Assembly: GCA_030847615.1 (NCBI GenBank)
Contig: JAUMIR010000001.1
Location: 383,204,687-383,268,686 of the forward strand
Source: Gambelia wislizenii
Taxonomy: Eukaryota; Chordata; Lepidosauria; Squamata; Crotaphytidae
Reading direction: 5' to 3'
DNA length: 64,000 nt
Shown here: positions 22,960 through 34,322 of the stretch, piece after piece
Numbering within the stretch: the stretch's first letter is position 1
How the letters are laid out: each line of letters opens with the position of its first letter
Position numbers and translations under genes: made by a program
The notes under the pieces: model-generated
The model's input: only the letters and a program-made list of their open reading frames with translations
What the model was told of the DNA's origin: nothing
Databases searched by the model: none

Positions 22960-23774
22960 CTTCTCTTCGCAAATGAAGATTCAGGAAGGACTCATCCTGC
23001 GCTTTCTGCAAGCGTGCTGATGACTAAAAAGGCCAATCCAAGATAGACAAGTCCGGTTGCAGAAAACACAGCGGAAGGTTTCCTTGGGTGATGTTTCCGG
23101 GTTGTGATTTTTTCTGCGTTGTCGTTTCTCTTCAAGACTTGTTTGGCGTGAGTTCTCAAATAAGGCTGCAGCATTGTGGATAGTGTGTCTCCATGCCTCC
23201 CGATGTGAGGCCAGGGCGGACCACTGTTGGTGATCAATATAGACGAGCCTGAAGTGTTGTTTCAGGGAGTCCTTGTATCACTTTTTTGGAGCGCCCCTCT
23301 TACTCTGACCCGTGGTGAGTTCACCGTAGAATACTATTTTGGGGAGGCAATGGTCCTCCATCCTAGAAACATGCCCTGCCCAGAGCAGCTGTGTTCTCAA
23401 TATCATGGCCTCAATGCTGGTGATCCCTGCTTGCTCAAGGACAGCAACATTAGTCACATAGTCAGTCCAGTGTATATTTAGGATTGTGCGTAAACAGCGC
23501 TGATGGAAGCGTTCGAGGAGTCGTAAGTGGTGGTGATAGGTGACCCATGTTTCAGACCCATAAAGGAGAATAGACAGTACAATGGCTCTATACACACTGA
23601 TTTTTTTGTTTCGCCTCAGGTTTTTATTACTCCAGACTCTTTTGTAAAGTCTTCCAAATGCACTATGTGCCTTTGCTAATCTGTGATCGATCTCTTTGTC
23701 AATCTTGGCATCTGAGGAGATGATGCTTCCCAGGTAGGTCAACTGCTGAATGGACTTAAGCACAGAGTTGCAGA
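22917..23774 (-). pseudogene. RTE-like LINE, 3' third of the polyprotein with zinc knuckle
   Basis: Minus-strand coding at 23763-23278 reads TYLGSIISSDAKIDKEIDHR, LYKRVWSNKNLRRNKKISVY, LSILLYGSETWVTYHHH and QLLWAGHVSRMEDHCLPKI. These are the post-RT region motifs of RTE-like non-LTR elements (clade tentative). After frameshifts a CVFCNRTC...GLFSHQHAC cysteine/histidine knuckle follows at about 23085-23000. The element ends in a GA dinucleotide tail (CT run at 22917-22957 on the plus strand). RT and endonuclease are missing through 5' truncation near 23770. Confidence 0.75.
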
Positions 23775-24440
23775 CTTAAAAAGATCCAACGTGATTATTA
23801 CATTTCCTACAGTTAATATTTACTCTTTTAAATATTCTTCTAGTTTGTCCAGAGTCAGATACCACCTACACATCATCTTTAAAAAGTTTTCTTTAAGATT
23901 GAAACAACAAGAAAACTTCAGTCCTTTTTATCATACCTTTTTGCACTGATCTAATTGAATGGTATGCCCTACATTTTTCACCCATTTCACCATACACGCC
24001 TTAATGTATTCTTCTTCTGTTTCAAATTGTAATAATATTTTATTATATTTTTGCTATTCTGTACCTATTACTCTTTCAAATTCTGTTTCTTTCCTTTTCA
24101 AAGACAAATCTATTCTTATCCTCCTTGAATCTCTCGCTTAGTTGGGAATATGCTAACCATTGCAGCTTATGTCCTTCCTCTTATAATTGGTGGTCTTGGT
24201 ATTTTAACTATTGCTGAATACTTCCTAATTCCCTCCTATTAAATGCTCCCTTGGGAGTTACAGAAGGTCTTTTAACTGGGATATGTTGTATTGTATTTTC
24301 ATCATTGCTATTATAATTGGACTGGATGGCCCTTGTAGTCTCTTCCAACTCTATGATTCTATGATAGTTCAAAAGACTTTTTGGCAGGGACAGCCCCAAT
24401 TAATTCTCTATCATCCCAGTTTTTAAGTTCATTTTAAAAT
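23775..24440 (-). pseudogene. L1 LINE ORF2, upstream piece (region after the RT palm)
   Basis: Inverted reading gives MVKWVKNVGHTIQLDQCKKV, KGLKFSCCFNLKENFLKMM, CRWYLTLDKLEEYLKE and, in another frame, NCRKCNNHVGSF. These are typical of the L1 ORF2 stretch leading to its cysteine-rich C-terminal domain. Stops and at least one frameshift are present. It is interrupted by a tiny CR1 tail at 24316-24366. Together with 19536-20008 and 20481-20545 it forms one L1 remnant on the minus strand. Confidence 0.7.
24316..24366 (+). mobile_element. Minimal CR1 3' tail (about 50 bp)
   Basis: TTGGACTGGATGGCCCTTGT, then TCTTCCAACTCTATGATTCT and ATGATA, is the terminal part of CR1 and nothing more. It lies inside L1-derived sequence and is among the shortest insertions recognisable as CR1. 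Confidence 0.8.
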
Positions 24441-24683
24441 ATCCCAGTTTCTATCTCCCAACCCCACTTTCCCCCTTTACCTTGGCTTACTTCAACTGTT
24501 GCAAACTGAGTTCAAACTACAAAAGTTTTCTTTGGGAGGGGGACGGGGGTACAGGACAGGAAGGGACAGAATCTTGCCCTTCTCAGTAGACTTATTAGAT
24601 TCAGTAGATTCAGGCAAAACCATACTCTGCAGTCTGTTCTTCCTCATTAATACCTTTTGTTATCTTGACTGCACTCTGATATA
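24420..24683. repeat. Second copy of unknown repeat (see 5377-5935)
   Basis: It is contiguous here and interrupted at 5.4-5.9 kb. It is bounded on the right by a CR1 insertion. The class is unknown. Confidence 0.5.
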
Positions 24684-25400
24684 TAGTGGGTGACACCTGG
24701 CTTGATGGCAGTATGTGCAAAAAGGATCTAGGAGTCTTAGTGGACCACAAGCTGAACATGAGTCAGCTGTATGATGCAGCAGCTTAAAAAAGCCAATGTG
24801 ATTCGAGGCTACATCAATAAGAGTATTGTGTCCAGACTGAGAGAAGTAATAGTGCCACTCTATTCTGCTTTCGTCAGACCTCACCTGGAATACTGTGTCC
24901 AGTTCTGGGCACCACAATTCAAGAAGGATGTTGACAAGTTGTAACATGTCTGAAGGAGGGCAACCAAAATGGTGGGAGGTCTGGAAGCCATGCCCTATGA
25001 AGATTGGCTTAGGAAGTTGGGTATGTTTAGCCTGGAGAAAAGAAGGTTAAGAGGTGATATGATAGCCATGTTTAAATATTTGAAGGGATGTTATACTGAG
25101 GATGGATCAAGCTTGTTTTCTACTGCTCCAGAGACAAGGGCACGGAGCAATGGATTCAAATTACAGGAAAAGAGATTCCACCTAAACATTAGGAAGAACT
25201 TCCTGACAGTAAGAGCTGTTTGGCAGTGGAATGCACTGCCTCAGAGTGTGGTGGTGTCTCCTTCTTTGGAGGTTTTTAAACAGAGGCTAGATGGTCATCT
25301 GTCGGGAGTGCTTTGATTGTGTATTCCTGCAGGGCAGGGGGGTTGGATGAGATGGCCCTTGTGGTCTCTTCCAACTCTGTGATTCTATGATTCTATGATG
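24684..25400 (+). pseudogene. CR1 LINE copy, 5'-truncated C-terminal part and 3' end
   Basis: It starts at GGGTGACACCTGGCTTGATG and reads through [35 protein letters not shown] and, after a stop, GGLEAMPYEDWLRKLGMFSL to DGHLSGVL (stop near 25316). The 3' tail is TCTTCCAACTCTGTGATTCT plus ATGATTCTATGATG. It lacks the antisense insert seen in copies A and B. Confidence 0.9.
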
Positions 25401-26285
25401 TTGCTTGGCCGCACGTGTCCTAGTTTTCTTCTATGAAATGTTGGAAGGTATGCTAATAATAGGCTTTTCATGGCAGGACACAAATAGTTCAGAAACCTTG
25501 TAACTGGGACTATCATTCTGAAGGATCAGACTGAGCTATTGTTCAGCAGTACTAGTCAAACAAGAGATATGAGCTCATCAGCATCTCTTTCAATTTATGC
25601 ATATAACTGGACCTTTTCCTAGGATTATCAACTAGGGCTGTATAGGTAATTCATGTGGCAGGGGGTGGGGGAGATTGACATGTTTTTGCAGTTTTTCCAC
25701 ACTGAAAAGTTAAACTCAGCCCTGTCTTTTATGTAACAGCGAACTTTGTAAAGCTAACTTTGCATCTAATTAATCTGGCAAAATTTTATTAATCTCGGCC
25801 CACAACTCCTCCTTACTTGTTTTTAAACAGATTCTACAGTGCGTTAAGGTCTTCTATAAACTTTCAGTAGGCAGGATATGATTTGACCCTGGAGAGATGA
25901 GCAACCAAAAGACAGGGAATAGCATTGACTTAGGTTATAGGAGGAATATTATTACCCAAATTGTTGTGGTCTGTGGAATTTCTGTGTGCGTCCAAATCAT
26001 GATTTGTGGGCATTTAATTAGCTAAAATTGACATGCAAGAAGTTGGGTAACTGTGGGATCTTTGATCTATGTATACCAGTACTCACTGAATGGACTTGAG
26101 CCCAAAATAAAATAACTAAAGATAGCTTTATTGGCAAATGGTCTTAACAGCATCAACAGCAACATTCAAGATTCAAGCATTAACACAAGTCTATTGAAGA
26201 AAGTAGGAAGTGTTTGGATAGAGGAATAGATTGAGGGGATTATAGGTTATACTATACCAATCTGAAGAGCAGGGAAGTCTCAAGA
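25401..26285. other. No recognised feature
   Basis: Unassigned DNA after the CR1 end. Confidence 0.35.
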
Positions 26286-26289
26286 ATTG

Positions 26290-26830
26290 TGTTCGGCGGT
26301 TCAAACAGCCAACAAACACAAGGGACTTTTTCAGATGGGCTATTTATTTCATGGCAGGCACAGAACAGGGTCGTGAAAGGGTTACCCTTTCAGACAATGT
26401 CAACCCTGTCCATACTGCTCCTGTGTTTTTCCCATGCTGCCTCCCTGATATTTTATTCATGGGGAAACATCGTGAAGGGACCACCCATTCTGTTACTGTC
26501 ACAGAATCACAGGTGGTCTGAAAAGTGCACCATTCCTCCCCTGTTATGCTGGCATGATGCCAGACATGGGGGGAGGTCTGTTCCAAACACTTTTGGTCCA
26601 GATTGGGACATCAAGGTAAGTGGCACCCTCTTTTTCCTTCTCCCTGGGTTACTTTTTTTAAAATGTGTTTTTGTGCTTTGTGTACTTTTAAGTTCTTTTT
26701 TTTTTAACTTTTATTTTTAAATTCCCCATGTGATCGTTCTCTCATGAGAACAGGCGGGATTTGGTTTCCCTGTAGTAAATGCAGCTTTACAATGCCTGAA
26801 TTTATGGCAGGGAAGCCAAGGGGAGGGAGA
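26290..26830 (+). repeat. Interspersed repeat of unknown class, copy 1
   Basis: TTTTTGTGCTTTGTGTACTTTTAAGTTC, AACTTTTATTTTTAAATTCC, TCTCATGAGAACAGGC and the upstream block GGTCCAGATTGGGACATCAA match the inverse of 46201-46640. No coding similarity was seen. The 143-residue frame across it is probably chance. Confidence 0.55.
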
Positions 26831-26839
26831 GCAGTTTCT

Positions 26840-28020
26840 CTCCCGCAAGAAGGTAGGTGTGTGAACAGTTTTAACAGTGTGTGAACAGTGATAGGGATGG
26901 GAGTGGGGCTGGAGGGTAGTGTTGGGGCAGAAACGGGGTTTATTCAGCAAGTCTGAAAATGTCCAAGGAGTGGAGGTAGGAAGGAAAGTTGGTGAGACAG
27001 GAGGAAAAGGGTCTGTGCTCAGCAATGAACCAGCAAAGAGGGGAGAGGGAAGGTGGGAAGGAGGGTTGAAGATGGGAGGAAGAAGGTCCATACACACTGA
27101 GATGGAGCTTTGGGGTGATATTTATAGTTCCTCTATCCCCCGAAGGGGTGATTTTGAAAGGAAGACAATGTTTGCCAGAGATGTTCAGAGTTAAACTATG
27201 GATCCCTGGATGTGTTGATCATTGAAGGAAGGAATATTTTAGGACTGGTTAGTGACAGGCATCCTTCCATTGTTTTGGAGATCTGTGAAAGGAAGACCCG
27301 CATCTCACACAGCAATGAGAATCCAGCTCCTATTATGTGATCTGTGAATGTCTCACTTTCAGAGATATCCAGGGAGAATCAGCCATCATCACCTGAACTT
27401 TAACAGTCATCTGGGGTTTCCACATAATCCTTACCTGCTGGTGTGACCTTTTGAGGAATTTAGGAGGCCCTTCCTTAGGTTTTATGTGTTCTTAAGCATG
27501 ACTCCAGCCTTGGTATCCAGGGAGTCCCAATTTATTACAAACCTCGTGGAAGGCCACAACAAGCCAGATTATAGAGTGTAGCCAATTTTAGTTTTAATTA
27601 AAAAGGTGGAGGCTGTTATGACATGTTACAATGTAACACAGAACAGAACAATATAGGAATGGACCTTGGACACAAAATGATTCAAAACAATGGCAGCTTA
27701 ACAAAGTGAAATGCAAATACAGATTTTATGTCCTAATAACTTCTTATTGAGTTTAGTCTCACAAGAGTCAGTAGCAGGATTTAAACATGTAGAAAAAGTA
27801 TTGCTCATCAGCACAGAATATCAATCTGCATTATATAGGCATACCCAATTGTTCGCACTCCTGCCTTGCATTCTGAAGCTTTGAAAAATGGATCTAGGTA
27901 CATTTCTTCTTCACATACATTGGAGCTGGCAAATGAAAAGTGAAGATAAAATAAATTAGATCCACATTTTCAAAATTCAATGATTCCTTGGCCCCTAAAG
28001 TTACCCTAGGAATCTCTGGC
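26840..28020. other. No recognised feature
   Basis: A G/A-rich stretch at 26890-27100 is followed by unassigned DNA. Confidence 0.35.
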
Positions 28021-28905
28021 TGGAATCCTATTTAAACCACACCCTCAGCTTCCCTGGGCGAACACCTGGGTCCTGAAGAGGAACCCGAATAGCTGGGGTT
28101 GCTCTCCAGCTGGCCTGCATCTAGAAGGTCAACCCAAAAGTCCCTCACCCAATCCACAAGGATTGAAGTGGGAGTTTATCCTTCAGGCCAACCCCAAGGT
28201 GGGTCTTATTCTGTTCCCTTAGGCCCCACAATCTTAAGTGGCCCTTACAGAGACCCTACCTTCACCAGAATTGATGCCAATGTGCACACTGAAATCTACA
28301 CCTCCCCCATTTTCCGTTCAAAATATAGGAACATTACCCATTCAGACATCACCCTAGCTAGCCAATTTCCCATTGCCACCTACCATAGTATGGGGTAGGT
28401 GAAAAAAACCCTGGAAAAGGGGGATAAAATATCCTGCCCAGCCCCGAAGCAACCATTATCATACTATGTCAGCAGTGGGAGGGTGGGTCAACAGTTTGAG
28501 GGAAAGAGGTAAAGAGAAGGAGCAAGGGGCAGCAGGGCCTTATTTAGCCTCTTACCCCACGCTTTGCTCCCCAAGCGCTGGCGCTTGTGCCCTGGTGTTG
28601 TTTAAATGGGTCTGCTCTCCCCTCCCATCCAGCAAAGGCATCTCTCCCCTGCATGGCTGGGCCAAACGGGGGTTGAGCTGGATTGCCGACTGATTCAGGG
28701 AAATAAAGAGACCAGACATAAGAGATGGGATGAAATAAAAGGGTCTTTATTTAACCCTACCTATTCATTTCCCTCTAAAGGTCTTCAGTGGGGTGAGACA
28801 ATCTAGTGAGGGAGCAGCCAAGGCAGTAGGTCAATTCGAGACCACACCCCTCAGCTTTCCTGGACAAACACCTGGGTCCTGGAAAGGAACCCCAATAGCA
28901 GTATA
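28021..28905 (+). repeat. Unknown repeat with 806-bp direct duplication
   Basis: The block ACCACACCCTCAGCTTCCCT...GAACACCTGGGTCCTGAAGAGG (28036-28086) recurs as ACCACACCCCTCAGCTTTCC...AAACACCTGGGTCCTGGAAAGG at 28841-28890, about 806 bp later. A related copy in another phase lies at 47116-47780. Markers are GACCAGACA, GTATGGGGTAGG and TTATTTAGCCTC. The pattern fits either a tandem repeat unit or terminal repeats of an LTR-type element. No coding sequence, primer site or polypurine tract could be demonstrated. Confidence 0.6.
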
Positions 28906-28919
28906 AGTAGCAATGTGAA

Positions 28920-30190
28920 TAAATAAATGCAAGTTATTTACTGTCACTGAAATTCTGACATATGTTCTAAAGACTAATCCACATTGAAATCAATGGGACA
29001 TACATCCCAAGCTGTTGACCTCCATGTCAATGGGGCAGTGAATCTACTCCAGGAGCAGCATCTTATTATTCACATTCACACCCTATGCTTATATCCCTCC
29101 CCACTTTTTTTTTCTTTTTTCATGAGGCACAGGGAGCTGTTCTCTAGCCCTTTGTGCTCTATCAAAAGCCTCCCCTCCAGCAGCTTTCAAGCCCTGGGAG
29201 GAGCCACTGCTGCTGTTGCTGCTGCTGCTGCTTTTTACTGGTGATAAGGAGAGAGAGGAGAGAATTCACATGATGAAGATGCAGCTGCTTTAGGTTCCCA
29301 GGGGAGGAAAAAGAAGGTGCAAAACATTTGTGAGCACATTGTCCTTTCTTTCCCCTTCTGAGCTTTGCCCAATGGCTTCTTCATCATCTGAATTGTTTCC
29401 TGCCTCCTTCCCCTCCCCACTGGCAACCAGCAGCAGAGTGGCCCCTCCTGGGCCTTCCCAGCTGCCAAAGTGGGGGATGACATTGAACTGCTTTGGCAGA
29501 GAGTTACGTTCAGCCTTCTTAATGAAGAATCTTATCAAAGGTCCAGACTTTAAATGAGCTATTCATGGTGCTGAATTCAATCCACTCTCAAATGAGTTTC
29601 AGCACCTTGGATAGTTCCTTTAAACGAAACCCCAGAACAGATTCACCACCTTACTGATATGAAAGTTATGAGCTGCCTCTGCTTCTGACTAACCTATGAA
29701 ATTCATTTCTCACTTCAAAAGCCAGCTAGATTTACCCTAGGAAACTAGATTTATGCGTTTCAGCAAAGAAATTTCAGCCACTTGGATTTTCCAGTACTTT
29801 CTGAAGACAACAGTAGTTTATTTGCTCTAACAAATCATCACAAAACTATAAGGTCTTATGAAACATTCACTGCTGTGCTGATTTAAACGAATGACACAAT
29901 AAACTCCCCCCTTATTCCTAACAATTGTAACACTAACAAGAAGCAATTGCCCCATTTTCACAAAATTACTGTACCGTTTGTCACCATCACTAGGGCCCGT
30001 GTTGAGAGTCATAGGGGGTTTATGCAGTTATAAGGCAAGAGAAACAGGAAAATAAAAGCCAATCAGTTCTAAATTACTAAAATCAAACCATTTTGCAGGT
30101 TCAGCTCAAAATTATATATTAAACTTGAAATGTTGTGGAGAGATGGTAAATGAAAAACTGAATTGGAAGGCAACACTTGAAAAAATCTTA
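28920..30190. other. No gene; worn repeats and a CTG run
   Basis: A short CTG/TGC run lies at 29206-29232. 28970-29050 (AATCAATGGGACATACATCC) and 29600-29690 resemble worn interspersed repeats seen elsewhere (36556, 13990). No host exon was recognised. Confidence 0.35.
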
Positions 30191-30194
30191 AGAG

Positions 30195-30350
30195 GGTCAG
30201 AGAATGTGTGGTTGTGCTTGAAAAAGTTATATTTTTGAACTCTACCTTCCAAAATTCCTCAGTCAGTACAGTCAGCAATCATGCTGGTGTGGGTATTCTT
30301 GGAACTGCCGTACTCCCAAAAAAAAAAAAAAGTAACATTTCCAACCTCTG
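30195..30350. mobile_element. Palindromic MITE remnant
   Basis: The left arm TTGAAAAAGTTATATTTTTG and right arm AAAGTAACATTTCCAACCTC are inverted relatives. The inner ACTCTACCTTCCAAAATTCC matches the arm of the element at 32196. An A-run sits near the right end. Confidence 0.5.
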
Positions 30351-30481
30351 AAGGTAACTAGAATTTTATTTCCAATTCACCTGAGAATGTGGAAGGAGGG
30401 GAGGAGCACTGATCTGCAAAAACACGAGAACACAGTAATGAGATACAGAAGCATAGGGCATATTGGGATTCTTGTGGGTAA

Positions 30482-30543
30482 TGTGTGTAGTGATGCATGG
30501 GTTACCTACAGATGTGTGTAGTGATGCATGGGTTACCTACAGA
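30482..30543. repeat. Perfect 31-bp tandem duplication
   Basis: GTGTGTAGTGATGCATGGG followed by TTACCTACAGAT occurs twice head to tail without any visible difference, so it is recent. Confidence 0.9.
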
Positions 30544-30559
30544 TCACTTTCAGTGAATG

Positions 30560-31935
30560 GGACAGATGTGAAAAAGAGGCATTCTGCATTCAATCCACAA
30601 GCTTTTTGGATATAAGACATAAGGTACTTAAAGGCCAGGAAGCTGTTGCTTGGAACTAAGCTGCACTTCACATGCTGAGGAAGTTGTTTCACTGGGACTT
30701 TCTCCTGGGAAGAACTATACTGTGATTTGAAGGTGTGACAGAAAAAAGTCTAAATTAGTAAGAATTACAACTAATCCTGTCCACTTTGCTTTGGCCCCAC
30801 CCTGTGCACTTAGCCACACTCACTGCTGATACAACCCCAAGGCCCTGCCCAAATTTAAGTTTGTCATCCAAGCCCCAAAAGTTCCTCACTCATTGATTAT
30901 ACCATCGTAGGTTCAATGTAGGGTTGTCAGGTCAGGACTGTCCCACACCTTGAAGTTTCCAGGCCAAAACCAGAGACCAAGGGACAGCTCCTGGTGATGG
31001 CATTAAGTGCTATGCATTATGTAGCAACCACAGTTGCTCACAGCATGTCATTCAAACACACAGGACTTTAATCACACAAGGGTGGGAGGTAAATCGTAAT
31101 AACCGCAGTATCATAATGTCTTCAGCTGATCCTTATCACATGATGCCATGCTTCTTCTGTTGCTGAAACTTTACATTCCACTCATCACACATTTTTTCTT
31201 TGATGGTAAAACCTCATAAATGGCTGTTACTATCACAGGTGTTCTAGTATTCACTGTGGTGCAATGAGTTGTTCCACTGCAGTTCTGATATTATGGCAGT
31301 ATCGTGAGAAGCGTTGAAACTGCACAACTGCACAGTATTGCAAACAATTGTGTGAGACTTCCCAAACTGCATGATTGTGCAGTTACAGCAAAGAAATAAA
31401 ATAATAATTCAAAAGCACATGCACTGGATGGAAAGGATGGTGGGGTTAGCGAGGTTTACTTCACTCTGACTAATGACAGGGCCAGCCTAGGTGAAATACA
31501 ATAAACAAATGAGGGTTCTGCTGGACATGATGCCCCCTCCAAGATTTTGAAAGCAATAATCTGTACACAGAGTTATTTTCCTTATCTGGAATTTTAAGGT
31601 AAGAAAAAAGAACTACTGCTTGCTTCACAATAATTTTATGACTATGGTCCTTCTGGGTCAGGGTACATTACTGCAAAGCAAAGCAGATTTGTGACAGACC
31701 TATCTGTTGTTGCCTATAATAGTGTAATATATCATATTATTTTTGCACAAGCAAAACAAATGGGACACAATTTTCCCAAGGATGCCAAGGAAGTTGCAGC
31801 CTTGCATCTGTTCATAAATGGGAAACCTTAGGACATAAGCTGGGCCTTTTGCCACAATGCTGTGGAACTGGCATTAAAAAAAGTCTCTGCTGACTAACTC
31901 ATGCAGGTTTGCTGGCTGCTGTTTGAAAACAGTAA
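30560..31935. other. No recognised feature
   Basis: Unassigned DNA. 31,020-31,400 contains repeated ACTGCACAACTGCACAG-like words that may be part of an old fold-back element. Confidence 0.3.
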
Positions 31936-31938
31936 CCT

Positions 31939-32166
31939 GGGGTCCTTTCACATAACAGAATTGTAGCACTGTGCATTATGATTCCATTTTAACTGCCATG
32001 GTTCCATCGTATGGAATCCTGGGATTTTCAGTTTAGGGAGGGACTTTCAGAATTCTCAACCAGAGCTAAAGCTCACCAAACTACAGATCCTCTGATTCTG
32101 TAGTACATAGCGATGACAGTGAAAGTGAAATCTCACTACTAAAATTGTATAGTGTAAAAGGGCCCC
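31939..32166. mobile_element. Palindromic MITE
   Basis: The left end GGGGTCCTTTCACATAACAG and right end TATAGTGTAAAAGGGCCCC are inverted matches. Inner words AATCCTGGGATTTTCAGTTT and AACTACAGATCCTCTGATTC place it near the TGGGATTTGTAGTTT fold-back family. Confidence 0.65.
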
Positions 32167-32195
32167 AGGAAGGTGCAACAAAGATGTACAAAGTG

Positions 32196-32325
32196 GCCAG
32201 AGCTCAGAGAAGTTATTTCTGGACTACACCTCCAAGAATTCCTCAGTCAGGACAACCATAATGGCTTGTGGATTCTAGGATTCTAGGAACTGTAGTCTAA
32301 AATTAACTTTTCTGAACTCTGAAAA
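32196..32325. mobile_element. Palindromic MITE
   Basis: AGAGCTCAGAGAAGTTATTT...CTACACCTCC is inverted at CTGTAGTCTAAAATTAACTT...CTGAACTCTG. Length is about 130 bp with no coding capacity. Confidence 0.65.
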
Positions 32326-32329
32326 GGGA

Positions 32330-34320
32330 TATTAGTCCATTGAGCTATTTTACCAGTTCATCCCATAGCTTTCTCAGGCAAATAATGTTGGAGTGTGTGG
32401 GACATGGATTTAAAAATATTACTCCCCCACAGAAAATGCAGGTACAATTATGCTGATTAGTGGTTTTCTTCCCTTTTCGTACCCCACGCCCCTGAAAATT
32501 GTCATGGCTTACACTGCGGATGAGAAAAGTGCAGACTGCATCCTGAAAGAACCCCTTGAGAGCCCCCAAGCCCACCAAAATATTTTTCTATAAATGGCCA
32601 AAAACATTTAAAAACCCTTGCTCTGCAAAAATCCTCCAAAACTGGCAGGGGGAGGAGAGCATGGAAATGTTGCATCATTTCTGATCAATAGAAGAACAGC
32701 CTACAATCTACAAGGGGTCGATGATGGGTGACTGGGAATGGTTGCTGACCCCACTGTAGATGGTGGCAGTGTAGATGATGGCCATAGAGCAGCCTTTGTA
32801 ACCCAGCACCCACTAGATGTGTTGGACAACAACCTTCCATCATCTCTGACAAGACTGGTATCATGTACTTGCATTCCCAGATTCAATGAACAGCAGTTTT
32901 AGAGTGCATCAGAAAACGTTATTGTCAGAAATCCAAAAAGCATACCATATGAGGTTGTTGCTGAGAACTGAAACGTAAGGGCTACACACTATATTAAAAA
33001 CCCATTACAGTCTATAATATCTGGCAGACTCTAATACCATTGGCTAACCATCATTCCCTGACATGACATTCCCTTACACTGTCCAGCCTCCTTTTCCCAA
33101 GCTGCTTTTGCAGCTGCATTCTTGTCTTTCCCCAAGCCAGCCTAAACCATTACCACTTCCATCCACAGTTGGCAAAGAACACTTGTTAGCAAGTACCCCC
33201 AAAAAAATTAATAAAGCAAGGTTACAAACAAATAACTGAAAGTGGCAGGATTAGGCACTGTCAAGGGCCGATCCTGACAGCTGGTTGGAGGATGATCAGA
33301 TATGTAGTTCATTATATCTGGGGGTGCCAAGTTGAGCATAAAGAAGACCTGTTTCACTAGAAGCCAACATTGCAGATACATTTATCTACAAAATGAGCTT
33401 TATCCTCCACTGCTTGTTCTTCACTCCTCCACACAGATGAGATTTAGATAAGTCCAGGTGTAGCCACAGTTGTTCAGCTTGCACAGTGTTGTTGCAGATG
33501 CATGAGTTGTGGCTCAAGGGAAAAGATATTGATCTTTCATAAGAAAGTCGCCTGTGGCATAACACCACCAGACTAGAAATTGTTTTGAAATTTTCAAATA
33601 CACACACACAGAGAGAGAGAGAGTTTAAATTCTGGGTCTTGATTATAATTTCTCACAATGAAGCCAGCATCCCCTGCCATAAGAGAGCCTTATTTAATTC
33701 TCCTTTTTTTGTAACATATATTCTTGCAAGGAGGTAACTATGGGGAGGCCTGCTATAGAAGACTTACAGCTTCACCCATACTCATCTTTCACACATAGTG
33801 ACTGTTTCTTTTGAACAGTTGCAGCTCCTGCCTAGTGGAGCTAGTGGTGTAGATAGCAGGGTTTACAGGAAGAACCAATGGGTCATTAGAAACTAAGCCA
33901 AGAGGTGTCCTCTACAACTTGGCTTGCAGAGTCAACTCTGTCTATACACCACTTCCTCTCTCTGAAACACCCAAAGTAATCCATTGCAATTATTTGGTAT
34001 TGAAACAGAGGGAAACCTTGCCTGTTTTGGCTCAGAAGGGCAGTATTCCCTGACAGTTGTGTGTTGTACTAGGAATCTGTTGTACTGTGAAGTCTCCATC
34101 ATTCTTTACAGCAAATACTATTCACCAAATAGAAGCACTGATGCCGAACTGAGGAAATAATCATAGCAAAACAACTCACAAAAGCCAAAAATTACAGATG
34201 AAGTCAATCACAAGGAACACTTTCAGGATTTCTTCAAGAGAATTCTACAGATTTATTGCACCAAAGCACCAACATTTCACTGGTGAATATGACAAGGAGA
34301 AATAATACAAATACAAACAA
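32330..34320. other. No recognised feature
   Basis: Two kilobases without an identifiable gene or repeat, apart from a CA/GA run at 33601-33624. Confidence 0.35.
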
Positions 34321-34322
34321 TA

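Noticed and set aside
26289..26720. A 143-residue open frame as a possible host membrane protein
   Set aside because: It lies in an interspersed repeat whose second copy (46.2 kb) does not keep the frame, and its hydrophobic end is encoded by T-rich sequence.
28021..28905. An endogenous retrovirus with LTRs
   Set aside because: The 806-bp duplication was considered, but no gag, protease or pol similarity, primer-binding site or polypurine tract was visible, so only an unknown repeat is reported.
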